Under the pieces are notes generated by a model that was not told the origin of the DNA, did no database searches, and was given only the letters and a program-made list of their open reading frames with translations. Position numbers and translations under genes: made by a program. 64,000 nt of DNA from an uncultured Lysobacteraceae bacterium (GTDB lineage Bacteria > Pseudomonadota > Gammaproteobacteria > Xanthomonadales > Xanthomonadaceae). Below, in pieces: positions 6,772 through 15,361 of the stretch (position 1 is the stretch's first letter; each line of letters opens with the position of its first letter). The DNA lies in assembly GCA_937897645.1 (NCBI GenBank), contig CALCNV010000089.1:20821-84820 (forward strand). The letters are read 5' to 3'.

Positions 6772-9603
6772 ATGCCACAATCAACCGGTATGCAAACCAC
6801 TGCCAGCGAACCCAACGAACCTCTTGATGCGCTGGTCCAGCGCGGTCTCGCGCAGCTGCGCGTGCTGTCGCCGCAGGTGGCGGCGTTGCTGGACGATGTC
6901 GCGTTCGCGTCACGCGTGACCGCCGTGACCGTGGCCAGTGATTTCGCGCTGGAGACCTTGCGCAGGCAGCCCGAGTTGCTCGAACAGTTCGCCAAAGACG
7001 ACGGTGCAGAAGCATTCGTGCCGCCTGTGCTCGCTGCCGATGATCCACCGTCGTGGCCCGGCCAGTTGCGTCGCTACCGCGCCGCCGAATCCACGCGCCT
7101 TGTGTGGCGTGATGTACTCGGCCTGGATGACGTCGATGCGATCCTCGCCGGCAGCACGCGTCTCGCCGAAACCTGCCTGCAGACCGCACTGGATGCGCTG
7201 GAAGTGGAATTCGCGCAGCGCCATGGCGTAGTGCGCGCCAGCGATGGCACGGTGCAGCGGCTGGTGGTGTTCGGCCTGGGCAAGCTGGGCGGTGGCGAGC
7301 TGAATTTTTCTTCCGACATCGACCTGGTCTACGCCTATCCACAAGGCGGTGAATCCGATGGTGCACGTGTGCTCGCGGCGGAGGATTATTTCGCGCGCCT
7401 TGGCCAACGACTCGCCAAGCTGCTGGACGAACCCACCGTGGACGGCTTCAGCCATCGCGTCGACCTGCGTCTGCGACCTTTCGGCAGCGCCGGGCGCGTG
7501 GCGCTGTCGTTCGCTGGCATGGACCAGTACTTCCAGCGCGAAGGTCGCGACTGGGAGCGTTATGCCTGGTTGAAGGCGCGCGCGGTGGCCGGTGACATCG
7601 ATGCGGGTGAGCAGTGGCTGCAGGGTTTGCGTCCCTTCGTGTACCGCCGCTACCTGGACTACACCGCGCTGGACGGCCTGCGCGAAATGAAAGCGGCGAT
7701 CGCCGCCGAAGTGGCGCGGCGCGAACTGGCCGACGACATCAAGCGCGGGCCCGGCGGCATCCGCGAAATCGAATTCCTTGCGCAGGCGCTGCAACTGATA
7801 CGCGGCGGGCGCGAACCCGCGCTGCGCGAACGTCGCCTGCTGCCCGCGATCCGTGCCCTGATGGACACGCGCCAGATCACGGAGCAGGACGGCGTGGATC
7901 TCATACATGCGTACCGGTTTCTGCGCACGCTGGAGAACCGCCTGCAGATGCTGCGCGATGCACAGACGCATGTGCTGCCGGAGGACGGTGTGGATCGCGC
8001 ACGCTTGGCCCGTTCTCTCGGCTATGTCGATTGGACCGCGTTGCGCGCCGCGCTGGATGTGCAGCGTGTACGCGTGGCAGCGGAGTTCGGCGAACTGCTG
8101 GCGCCGCGCCAGCGCGACCTGGTCCCCGGCGCACTGGGACAATACTGGCGTGCGCTGCCGGCGGCCGGCGATGCCGCGGTGTTGGCTGGTGCTGGATTCG
8201 CGGACGCAGCGACGGCGGATTCCGCACTGTGTGATTTCGCGCAATCCTCGGGCGTGCGCAGCCTGTCGGATGGCGCGCGCGCGCGGCTGGATCGTGTGTT
8301 GCCGGCTTTACTGGAAGGTGCGTCCACTTCGTCACAGCCCGATGCGGCACTGAAACGCCTGCTCGTCTTGCTGCACGCCATCCTGCGCCGCGCCAGTTAC
8401 CTGGCCTTGCTCGACGAGCAACCCAGCGCATTGGCGCGACTGGTGGACGTGGTGGCGCGCAGCGCGCTGCTCGCCGAACGCTTGGCCTTGTATCCGATCT
8501 TGCTGGATGAACTGCTGGACACGCGGGTCGGTGGTCCGTTACCGGATCGCGACAGCATGCGCAGTGAATGCGAAATCGCCCTGCAGGAAGACGATCCCGA
8601 GATCGCCCTGCGTGCCTTGAACGAACGGCGTCTCGCGCTGAGTTTCCGCATCGCGCTGGCGGCACTCGATCGCCGCCAGTCCGCGCGCGACAGCACGCAG
8701 CAGCTCGCATGGCTGGCCGATGTGGTGGTGCGCGTGGTGCTGCAGATGGTGCAGGCCGAAGTGACTGCAGCGCATGGCCAGGTCAGCGGCGGACGTTTCG
8801 CGGTGATCGGCTATGGCAGCCTGGGCGGCGAGGAACTGGGTTTCGGTTCCGACCTGGACCTGGTGTTCCTATTCGATGCCCCGCCGGATGCGGTATCCGA
8901 TGGTGCGCGACCACTGGAAGCGGGGCGGTGGTACGCACGACTCGCGCAGAAATTCGTCGCGCTGCTTGGCGCTGTCACCGGCGCCGGCCGACTGTATGAC
9001 GTCGACGTGCGGCTGCGGCCGGACGGCGCGAAAGGCCTGCTGGTGTCGTCGCTGGCCAGCTATCGCGAATACCAGCGCGAACGCGCGTGGACGTGGGAGC
9101 ACCAGGCACTGGTACGCGCGCGCCGCGTGGCCGGTGACGACTCGCTGCTGGACGCATTCGACAGCATCCGCGAACAGACCCTGTCGCAGGTGCGTGACGT
9201 GGGCACGCTGCGCGAGGAAGTCGGCAACATGCGCCAGAAGATGCGCACGGAGCTGGATCGCAGCGACGCCGCGCGTTTCGATCTGAAGCAGGGCGCGGGC
9301 GGCCTGGTCGACCTGGAATTCCTGCTGCAGTACCTGGTCTTGCAACATGCCGCAAAGCACCCTGGGTTGAGCGTGCCACGCGATACGCCGGGCCTGATCG
9401 AGGTGCTGCGTGCGTCATCACTGTTCGATGACGACACCGCCGCCGCACTGTTGCAGGCACACGCCACCTTCGTCGGCGAAGGCCTGGCCTGCACGCTGGA
9501 CCGGCGCCCGCGCTGGGTCGTGGAAAGCCCTGCCGTCGTCGCCGCACGCACACAAGTGCACGACGCCGTCATCGCGCAAGGATTGGCCTTCGAAAAGAAA
9601 TAG
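6772..9603 (+). CDS. glnE: bifunctional glutamine synthetase adenylyltransferase / adenylyl-removing enzyme
   Basis: The 943-aa product matches the usual length of GlnE. It adenylylates and deadenylylates glutamine synthetase in the cytoplasm in response to PII signalling, setting nitrogen assimilation. Two nucleotidyltransferase domains are visible. The first contains GLGKLGGGELNFSSDIDLVY (about residues 167-186) and the second GYGSLGGEELGFGSDLDLVF (about 680-699). Both keep the GG...G/S-D-x-D metal-binding signature. KRGPGGIREIEF and LKQGAGGLVDLEF mark the conserved segments after each domain. ATG 6772 and ATG 6790 are both possible starts and neither has a clear ribosome-binding site. It is transcribed alone, and a large palindrome follows. 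Confidence 0.97.
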   Translation: MPQSTGMQTTASEPNEPLDALVQRGLAQLRVLSPQVAALLDDVAFASRVTAVTVASDFALETLRRQPELLEQFAKDDGAEAFVPPVLAADDPPSWPGQLRRYRAAESTRLVWRDVLGLDDVDAILAGSTRLAETCLQTALDALEVEFAQRHGVVRASDGTVQRLVVFGLGKLGGGELNFSSDIDLVYAYPQGGESDGARVLAAEDYFARLGQRLAKLLDEPTVDGFSHRVDLRLRPFGSAGRVALSFAGMDQYFQREGRDWERYAWLKARAVAGDIDAGEQWLQGLRPFVYRRYLDYTALDGLREMKAAIAAEVARRELADDIKRGPGGIREIEFLAQALQLIRGGREPALRERRLLPAIRALMDTRQITEQDGVDLIHAYRFLRTLENRLQMLRDAQTHVLPEDGVDRARLARSLGYVDWTALRAALDVQRVRVAAEFGELLAPRQRDLVPGALGQYWRALPAAGDAAVLAGAGFADAATADSALCDFAQSSGVRSLSDGARARLDRVLPALLEGASTSSQPDAALKRLLVLLHAILRRASYLALLDEQPSALARLVDVVARSALLAERLALYPILLDELLDTRVGGPLPDRDSMRSECEIALQEDDPEIALRALNERRLALSFRIALAALDRRQSARDSTQQLAWLADVVVRVVLQMVQAEVTAAHGQVSGGRFAVIGYGSLGGEELGFGSDLDLVFLFDAPPDAVSDGARPLEAGRWYARLAQKFVALLGAVTGAGRLYDVDVRLRPDGAKGLLVSSLASYREYQRERAWTWEHQALVRARRVAGDDSLLDAFDSIREQTLSQVRDVGTLREEVGNMRQKMRTELDRSDAARFDLKQGAGGLVDLEFLLQYLVLQHAAKHPGLSVPRDTPGLIEVLRASSLFDDDTAAALLQAHATFVGEGLACTLDRRPRWVVESPAVVAARTQVHDAVIAQGLAFEKK

Positions 9604-9612
9604 GACGATCCG

Positions 9613-9752
9613 GTAGGAGCGCCCCATGGGCGCGAGCTTTTGATCGCGTAACCGGTGTAGCGTGCGCCATGCGCACGACCCCTTAGCCAATTTTCATGCG
9701 GTCGTGCGCACGGCGCACGCTACCCAAGCTCGCGCCCATGGGGCGCTCCTAC
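9613..9752. repeat. nested double palindrome between convergent genes
   Basis: Outer arms GTAGGAGCGCCCCATGGGCG (from 9613) and its complement ending at 9752 enclose inner arms GTAGCGTGCGCCATGCGCAC (9657-9676) and their complement (about 9700-9723). Two repeat families are thus inserted one inside the other. The element lies between the 3' ends of glnE and the ELM1-family gene and could terminate transcription in both directions, although there is no T tract. Confidence 0.85.
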
Positions 9753-9760
9753 CAGGCCGT

Positions 9761-10714
9761 CTATTCCAGCGACAGGCGTTGCTTGACCAGCGCCGCTACG
9801 CGTGCGGTTTCGCGCAAGGGTTCGACATGGAACGCGACCAGCGCCGTATCCATGGGATGCACGCGTCCGCGTGCCAGCAACACCTCAAGAAAGCGACGTG
9901 GCCGCCCATCGACGCGATCCGGATCGAACACGAACACCGGCACGTCGGTGGCGCAGGCTTCGGACAGCATGTTGACCGAATCCGGCGTGGCCACGATGCG
10001 GTCGGCCCAGGCCAGCATGCCCGGATAGGGATTGATGCCATCGGCATCGCCACACCAGACCACGTTTGGCGTATCCACGTAGCGCTTGCGCAATGCGGCC
10101 ACTACGTCCGCCGGCGTGCGTCGCGAGGTCGTGGCCAAAACGCTGCCGCCTTCGCGCGCCAGCACCACGTCGAGCCGGGTTGCCAGCGCTTCAAACGAAG
10201 CCAGGTCGAAGCGTGCATGCGCGCTTGGGCCTCCGAGCAACAGCGCAGTGCGCGGTTGTGGCAGGTCGGCGAAGCTGGCGAACGCCGCGCGCGCCTGTGC
10301 CAGCCACAAGGTGTCGACGGGATTGAGGCTGCCGACCAGGCTGATGACGTTGTCGCCGACCAGCCCGTCGTGTTCCGGCGCAATCACCAGGTCCCAGTGA
10401 TGCGTATCGATGCGCGGGTCGAGGATCTGCACGGCCGTGCTTCCACGTTGCCGCAACAAACGCGTGGCGAGTGCCGCCTGGCGGCCGCAGCCAATCGCGA
10501 TGCGCGGCGGGTGGGCGAGTGCATCGGCAAACGACGCGCCGAACGCGGCGGATGCACCAGGCAGCCTGCGCGGTGCGCACCAGCTCCATGGCGCCTGCGG
10601 TTCCAATACCCAGTCCAGCACGGGCCCATGCGCCAACGCGGCGGCCAGTGCATCGGCCTGGCGGCGGTTGCCGGCATTGCCGTCGGTGAGGGTCCAGAGT
10701 TGGGTCGAATCCAT
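9761..10714 (-). CDS. ELM1-family protein (putative glycosyltransferase-like)
   Basis: The product has 317 aa and matches the family named after plant ELM1, called 'mitochondrial fission ELM1' in bacterial annotations. Features are LWTLTDGNAGNRRQADALA at the N-terminus, IGCGRQAALATRLLRQ, and a C-terminal WADRIVATPDSVNMLSEA block that recalls nucleotide-sugar binding in GT-B glycosyltransferases. The bacterial family often lies near lipopolysaccharide genes, as here, so a role in envelope glycan synthesis is a reasonable inference but unproved. The start at ATG 10714 was chosen because the frame continues upstream to 11377 across the divergent reductase gene. No signal peptide is visible, so it is probably cytoplasmic or peripheral. 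Confidence 0.75.
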   Translation of the reverse strand: MDSTQLWTLTDGNAGNRRQADALAAALAHGPVLDWVLEPQAPWSWCAPRRLPGASAAFGASFADALAHPPRIAIGCGRQAALATRLLRQRGSTAVQILDPRIDTHHWDLVIAPEHDGLVGDNVISLVGSLNPVDTLWLAQARAAFASFADLPQPRTALLLGGPSAHARFDLASFEALATRLDVVLAREGGSVLATTSRRTPADVVAALRKRYVDTPNVVWCGDADGINPYPGMLAWADRIVATPDSVNMLSEACATDVPVFVFDPDRVDGRPRRFLEVLLARGRVHPMDTALVAFHVEPLRETARVAALVKQRLSLE

Positions 10715-10858
10715 GGGATGGCCGTTCTTTGTTCTAAAAACTAAAACAATCCGTTCCGGAGTGGCCGGATGTTGCCATTGCCGGGACACTCTACACTGCC
10801 GGCCTGGTTTGCAGTCACCGCGATCCGACCCATGTCCCCGTCCCTTTATGGAAGTGCC

Positions 10859-11446
10859 ATGTCTGAAGCCCTGAACGATACCGCGCTGGACCAGCTGTTC
10901 CGCACCGCGCGCACCTACAACGCCTTCGGTGGCGAAGTCAGTGACGACACCTTGCGCCAGCTGTATGACCTGCTGAAGTTCGGCCCCACCCAGGCCAACA
11001 CCACGCCGGCACGTTTCGTGTTCGTGAAATCGGCCGAGGCCAAGGCCAAGCTGGGCCCGGCGTTGGACGAGGGCAACTACAAGAAGACCATGGCCGCGCC
11101 GGTCACCGTGATCATCGGCCGCGACGAGGATTTCCACGAAAAGCTGCCGTACCTGTTCCCGCACACCAACGCCAAGGCGTGGTTCGAAGGCCCGCGCGAA
11201 AATCGCGTCAAGCCGGCGCTGCGCAACGCGAGCCTGCAGGCCGCGTACCTGATCGTCGCTGCACGCGCGCTGGGGCTGGATGCCGGCCCGATGACCGGCT
11301 TCAACGGCGAGAAGGTCGACGAAGCCTTCTTCGCCGGCACCGCCATCAAGTCCGACATCCTGGTCAACCTGGGCCACGGCGACCCGACCACGATCTTCGC
11401 GCGTTCGCCACGGCTGTCGTTCGACGAGGCGGCGCGGATCGAGTAA
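10859..11446 (+). CDS. RutE/HadB-like nitroreductase family protein (malonic semialdehyde reductase type)
   Basis: The 195-aa product equals RutE in size. It is an FMN-dependent nitroreductase-fold enzyme: FRTARTYNAFGGEVSDDTLR, LKFGPTQANTTPARFVFV, ALRNASLQAAYLIVAARALG and DAGPMTGFN are typical of the RutE/HadB branch. RutE reduces malonic semialdehyde to 3-hydroxypropionate in pyrimidine breakdown, but no rut genes are adjacent, so the substrate here is open. It is cytoplasmic. ATG 10859 is supported by the start of similarity at MSEALNDTALDQLFR. It diverges from the ELM1-family gene and is followed 74 bases later by yceI, perhaps co-transcribed. Confidence 0.88.
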   Translation: MSEALNDTALDQLFRTARTYNAFGGEVSDDTLRQLYDLLKFGPTQANTTPARFVFVKSAEAKAKLGPALDEGNYKKTMAAPVTVIIGRDEDFHEKLPYLFPHTNAKAWFEGPRENRVKPALRNASLQAAYLIVAARALGLDAGPMTGFNGEKVDEAFFAGTAIKSDILVNLGHGDPTTIFARSPRLSFDEAARIE

Positions 11447-11520
11447 TCCACGCCACCACGTTCACCTGTTTGCAACCGCGTTCCTGTTTCCATTCTTCCT
11501 AAATATTCCTGGAGTCCATC

Positions 11521-12099
11521 ATGCGCAAGACCCTGCTCGTTGCCGCCCTGTTCGCCTTCGCCGGTTCCGCGTTCGCCGCGCCGGTCACCTACAAGCTCGA
11601 CCCCAAGCACACCAACGTGCTGGCCAGCTGGAACCACTTCGGTTTTTCCAACCCCAGCATCAACTTCGGCCAGGTCGATGGCACCCTGGTCTACGACGCG
11701 GAGAATGTCTCCAATTCCAGCGTGCAGGCCACCCTGCCGTTGACCGGCCTGAGCGCTTTGGCTGACCAGTTCTACGACCACCTGACCAGTGACAAGTGGC
11801 TGGATGCGACCCAGTTTCCCAACGCCACCTTCAAGAGCACCAAGGTCGAAGCCGCCGGCGAAGGCAAGCTGAAGGTCACCGGTGAACTTACCGTCAAGGG
11901 CGTCACCAAGCCGGTGGTGCTGGACGTGAACTTGAACAAGGCGGGCGAGCACCCGATGACGAAGGTTCCGGCGATCGGCTTCGATGCCACCGCCACCGTG
12001 AAGCGTTCGGATTTCGGCGTGGGTGCGTATGCGCCCATGGTCAGCGACGAAGTGACGCTGCGCATCACCACCGAGGCAACTGCGCCCAAGGCGGAGTAG
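11521..12099 (+). CDS. YceI family periplasmic lipocalin-like protein
   Basis: The product has 192 aa. The signal peptide starts MRKTLLVAALFAFAGSAFAA and is cleaved near residue 19-20. The mature domain has the YceI signature: TYKLDPKHTNVLASWNHFGFSNP, then SDKWLDATQFPNATFKST and GELTVKGVTKPVVLDV. The fold is a lipocalin-like barrel that binds isoprenoid or polyprenoid chains in characterised members. It is periplasmic. The gene is closed by a textbook intrinsic terminator. The physiological role is not deducible from context. Confidence 0.93.
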   Translation: MRKTLLVAALFAFAGSAFAAPVTYKLDPKHTNVLASWNHFGFSNPSINFGQVDGTLVYDAENVSNSSVQATLPLTGLSALADQFYDHLTSDKWLDATQFPNATFKSTKVEAAGEGKLKVTGELTVKGVTKPVVLDVNLNKAGEHPMTKVPAIGFDATATVKRSDFGVGAYAPMVSDEVTLRITTEATAPKAE

Positions 12100-12120
12100 T
12101 TCGCTGCGAAAGTAGTGCAC

Positions 12121-12159
12121 AAAACGCCGGCCGCGCTTGTCGCGGCCGGCGTTTTTTTT
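12121..12159 (+). terminator. intrinsic terminator after yceI
   Basis: A perfect 11-bp G+C stem (CGCCGGCCGCG at 12125-12135 with its complement at 12141-12151) has a 5-nt loop and is followed by eight T residues. It lies 21 bases after the yceI stop. Confidence 0.95.
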
Positions 12160-12179
12160 ATCCGATAATTAAAAACCGG

Positions 12180-12600
12180 TACCGTCATCCCAGCGAACGC
12201 TGGGATCCATCTTGATCTTGATCCTGAACTGGCGAGAGCACAAAGCGTTTCGCGCTTTGCGCGAGTCCCTTTTCTTTGAACGGCAAAGAAAAGTAACCAA
12301 AAGAAAGCCGCCCTACGTCGCGCCCAACGCATGAAGCCGCGTTGGGTTCGCAAGCGGGCCAGGAATTTCCGGAAGGCACATCCATGTGCCGTCCGGAAAC
12401 GGCGCACTTCCTGTGCGCCGCCCCTGCGGGGTTTGCCCGTCCCACTTGCCGCGACTCACGGGGCTCTGGAATCAGGAGCCAAAACCAAAGCCAAAGCTGG
12501 AACTCCGAGTGGTCTATCCGTCGTTATCCCAACCCTTCGGTAAGCTCAGGGTGAACCGCGCTGCGCGCTGGGACCCATCTCGATCTCGCTCTGAACCTTG
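12180..12600. repeat. dispersed-repeat island, no credible gene
   Basis: This stretch holds a small palindrome (GTCATCCCAGCGAACGCTGG near 12184), a CTTTGAACGGCAAAGAAAAG segment (12273-12292) and further short inverted pieces near 12365-12400 and 12520-12560. I recall similar segments scattered through Xanthomonadaceae genomes, where they are often mis-annotated as small proteins. Several frames of about 70 codons run through it, but none has a ribosome-binding site or a recognisable product. Confidence 0.55.
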
Positions 12601-12710
12601 AAGTGAGTCCGGCCATGACATTCGGATCATCGTCCCCTTATCAAGCCATCATTCCAGCCCTCCATGCCGGGCTGTTAGACTGCAATCCCCGGTACACCGA
12701 ACGAATCGCC

Positions 12711-12908
12711 ATGAGCCAGACCGCCACCGCGCCCGCCAATGCCGAAAAGCGCTACGCCGTGCATCGCGCTGACTTGCCCTTGAGCTGCCCGTTGCCTTCG
12801 ATGGCGCTGTGGAATTCGCATCCGCGCGTGTACCTGGCCATTGAAGACGCGCCGGGTGGCGACGTGCAGTGCCCGTATTGCGGCGCGCATTTCGTCCTGG
12901 CTGATTGA
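12711..12908 (+). CDS. zinc-finger CHCC-type protein
   Basis: The 65-aa protein ends in a zinc-binding knuckle: LSCPLP, then ALWNSHPRVYL, then VQCPYCGAHFVL. Spacing and residues match the zf-CHCC domain, whose eukaryotic relative is a subunit of respiratory complex I. Bacterial copies are small cytoplasmic proteins of unclear function, and in xanthomonads I recall them beside envelope glycosyltransferases as here. ATG 12711 is favoured because similarity begins there. The frame extends upstream into the repeat island. The next gene starts 25 bases downstream, suggesting one transcript with the lipopolysaccharide genes. Confidence 0.82.
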   Translation: MSQTATAPANAEKRYAVHRADLPLSCPLPSMALWNSHPRVYLAIEDAPGGDVQCPYCGAHFVLAD

Positions 12909-12933
12909 CGATCCATCCGCGGACGCAGCCTGC

Positions 12934-14070
12934 ATGCGTCGCCTGACCGTCATCCAGCTGTTGCCGGCGCTCGAGTCCGGCGGCGTCGAACGTTCCACCC
13001 TGGAAATCGCAAGCGCCCTTGTGCGTGATGGCCACCGCGCGATCGTGGTGTCCGCGGGCGGGCGCCTGCTGCCGGCCTTGCAGCAGGCCGGTGCCGAACA
13101 CGTCACCCTGGACATCGGCCGCAAATCGCTGCTGACCTTGCGCCACCTGCCTGCATTGCGTGCGCTGTTCGTACGTGAACGTGCCGACATCGTGCATGCG
13201 CGTTCGCGGTTACCGGCATGGCTGGGCCTGAAAGCCGTGCAGGGCATCACGCCACCGCAGCGCCCGCGTTTCGTCACCACCGTGCATGGCTTGAATTCGC
13301 CCGGTCGCTACAGCGCGGTGATGGCGCGTGGCGAACGCGTGGTGTGCGTGTCCGACACGGTGCGCCGCTACGTGCTGCAGCACTATCCCGACACCGATGC
13401 AGGCATCCTGAGCGTGATTCCGCGCGGCATCGATCCCGGGCAGTTCGCCCGCGTGCCCATGCCGGATCGCAGCCTGCGCGAACAGTTCGCGGGCGAACAT
13501 CCGGCCTTGGCGGGCGATGGTCCGCTGCTGCTGCTGCCCGGTCGCGGCACCCGCTTGAAAGGACACGTCGACGCGCTGCGCGTGCTTGCAGGCCTGCGCG
13601 CCGATGGCAGCGATGCGCGCCTGTGGCTGCCGGGTGCACGCGAGCGCGGGCGCGAGGACTACATCAACGAACTGGAAGCGGAAGCAACGCGGCTCGGCCT
13701 CCATCATGCGGTCGCCTTTACCCACGCGACCTCGCGCATTGCCGATGCCTATGCCGCCAGCAACGTAGTGCTGCAACTTTCGCGCAAGCCCGAAGCCTTT
13801 GGTCGCACCGTGATCGAAGCCCTCTCGGTCGGTCGACCGGTCGTGGGCTGGGCGCACGGCGGCGTGGGCGAGCTGCTGGCCGAACTGCAGCCGCAGGGCA
13901 TGGTGCCGACCTTCGACGAAGCGGCACTGCTCGCCACGACCCGGGCCTTGCTCGCGCATCCGCCAGCGTCTTTGGCTACGATGCCGTACACGTTGCGCGC
14001 CATGCAGGACGCCACGCTGGCCCTCTACCAAGAACTTGCCGATGACCCACTCCAGCGCATTGCCCACTGA
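12934..14070 (+). CDS. GT4-family glycosyltransferase
   Basis: The product has 378 aa with a GT-B fold. The N-terminal acceptor domain begins TVIQLLPALESGGVERSTLE. The C-terminal nucleotide-sugar domain has LLLPGRGTRLKGHVDALRVL, the helix region ASNVVLQLSRKPEAFGRTVI and the EALSVGRPVVGW block, with the E-x7-E pattern (EAFGRTVIE). This is a cytoplasmic, retaining transferase, probably adding a sugar to lipopolysaccharide core or a related glycolipid, given the adjoining O-antigen ligase, lipid A acyltransferases and waaA. Donor and acceptor cannot be told. ATG 12934 was chosen from the start of the conserved domain. Its 3' end overlaps the next gene by 29 bases. Confidence 0.88.
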   Translation: MRRLTVIQLLPALESGGVERSTLEIASALVRDGHRAIVVSAGGRLLPALQQAGAEHVTLDIGRKSLLTLRHLPALRALFVRERADIVHARSRLPAWLGLKAVQGITPPQRPRFVTTVHGLNSPGRYSAVMARGERVVCVSDTVRRYVLQHYPDTDAGILSVIPRGIDPGQFARVPMPDRSLREQFAGEHPALAGDGPLLLLPGRGTRLKGHVDALRVLAGLRADGSDARLWLPGARERGREDYINELEAEATRLGLHHAVAFTHATSRIADAYAASNVVLQLSRKPEAFGRTVIEALSVGRPVVGWAHGGVGELLAELQPQGMVPTFDEAALLATTRALLAHPPASLATMPYTLRAMQDATLALYQELADDPLQRIAH

Positions 14071-15361
14071 TTCGTCGATGATCCCGCAGGACGGTTGGCG
14101 CTGGGCGCCGGCCTGGGTGCTGGCCTTCGTTGCGTTGTGGCCGGCCCCGGGCATCGCCGAGGGCGTGATGGTGCTGGGTGCACTCGCGGCCATCGTGCTG
14201 CTGTTGCTCGGTCGGTTCCGCGGCGGCTCGCGCCTGCTGAGTGGTCCGGCCTGGGCGCTGACCAGCGTGCTGTTCTTCGCCTACTGGTTCCCCCAGCTGA
14301 TCTCCGCGGTCGATGCCATCGATCGCGGCCGGGCATTGCGCGAATCGCTGGTGGACCTGCGTTACCTGCCGTTCCTGTGGCTGGCGGCGTCGGCGGTTGC
14401 CAATGCACGCGGACGCCACGTTACTTTCACTGGACTGGCCGTCATCGTGGCGGTGTGGACGCTGGACGCGTTGTTGCAGGTCGCGTCCGGCACCAGTCCG
14501 CTGTTCTGGGGCCTGGATCAGTTGAAGCAACTGATCAGCGGGCACGGCATGTGCGATGCGGCGGAAACCGCGGCACTCGACCGGCTCAGCGGCATGCTGG
14601 GGCCCTGCAACCTCAAGTTGGGCGTGATCCTGGCCAGCCTTGCACCGTTTGCGTTGTTTGCCGCCGCCAAGCGCTTCGGCGTGCTGGGCTGGTCGCTGAT
14701 GGCCGCCGCCGTGGGCGTGGTGGTGTTGCTGGCCGGCGCACGCGCCGCGTGGCTGACCTACGGACTGGTGCTGGTGTTCTCGGGTTGGCGCCTGCTGGGA
14801 TGGAAGAAGCTGGTCGGCGTGTTCGCGTTTGGCGCGCTGTCGCTGGTGTTGTTGACGGTGGTGTCGCCGCAGTTCCGTGAGCGCATCGAGCGCACCACGC
14901 AGGCCTTGACTGCGGATGAGAGCGGCGTGGACGTGGCCTTGTCCGGCCGCGGGCAGATCTGGCAGGCGGCGGCGTGCATGGTGCGCAAGCACCCGGTCAA
15001 TGGCGTGGGCACGCGTAATTTCCGCGAGGAATTCCCGGCCTGTGATCCCGCGCCAGACGCCACGCCGGCCTGGGGTTCGGGCCCGGCGTTCCACGCCCAC
15101 CAGATCATCCTGGAAATCCTCAGCGAAACCGGCGTCATAGGATTGCTGCTGTGGCTGGCGGGTGCGGCGCTGGCCTTCCGTGCCTGGCGTTATGCCACGC
15201 CGGAGGCGCGTGATCGTGCGCGACCGGCGATGCTGGCGCTTGCCGTCACCGTGTTCCCGTTCAATACCCATCTCGCGTTCTATTCAACTTTCTGGGGCGG
15301 ACTGACCCTGCTGCTGGCCGCCCTGTATGCAGGCAGCCTGCTGGCCCGGGACGATGACTGA
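14042..15361 (+). CDS. O-antigen ligase family membrane protein
   Basis: The product has about 439 aa with ten or more predicted transmembrane helices. A large periplasmic loop carries GRGQIWQAAACMVRKHPVNG, and FHAHQIILEILSETGVIG follows, the H-x(n)-E-x-G arrangement of WaaL/Wzy_C ligases. It would transfer an undecaprenyl-linked glycan to lipid A-core in the inner membrane. ATG 14042 overlaps the preceding glycosyltransferase gene. ATG 14078, seven bases past that stop, is an alternative, and neither has a strong ribosome-binding site. Position between the glycosyltransferase and lipid A acyltransferase genes supports the assignment. Distinguishing ligase from polymerase needs experiment. 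Confidence 0.85.
   Translation: MTHSSALPTDSSMIPQDGWRWAPAWVLAFVALWPAPGIAEGVMVLGALAAIVLLLLGRFRGGSRLLSGPAWALTSVLFFAYWFPQLISAVDAIDRGRALRESLVDLRYLPFLWLAASAVANARGRHVTFTGLAVIVAVWTLDALLQVASGTSPLFWGLDQLKQLISGHGMCDAAETAALDRLSGMLGPCNLKLGVILASLAPFALFAAAKRFGVLGWSLMAAAVGVVVLLAGARAAWLTYGLVLVFSGWRLLGWKKLVGVFAFGALSLVLLTVVSPQFRERIERTTQALTADESGVDVALSGRGQIWQAAACMVRKHPVNGVGTRNFREEFPACDPAPDATPAWGSGPAFHAHQIILEILSETGVIGLLLWLAGAALAFRAWRYATPEARDRARPAMLALAVTVFPFNTHLAFYSTFWGGLTLLLAALYAGSLLARDDD

Noticed and set aside
10715..11377. N-terminal extension of the ELM1-family frame to 538 codons
   Set aside because: The extra part is antisense to the RutE-like gene, and similarity begins at ATG 10714.
12331..12601. Overlapping frames of about 70 codons in the repeat island
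   Set aside because: They lie in dispersed repeat sequence, lack ribosome-binding sites and resemble spurious proteins often called in xanthomonads.
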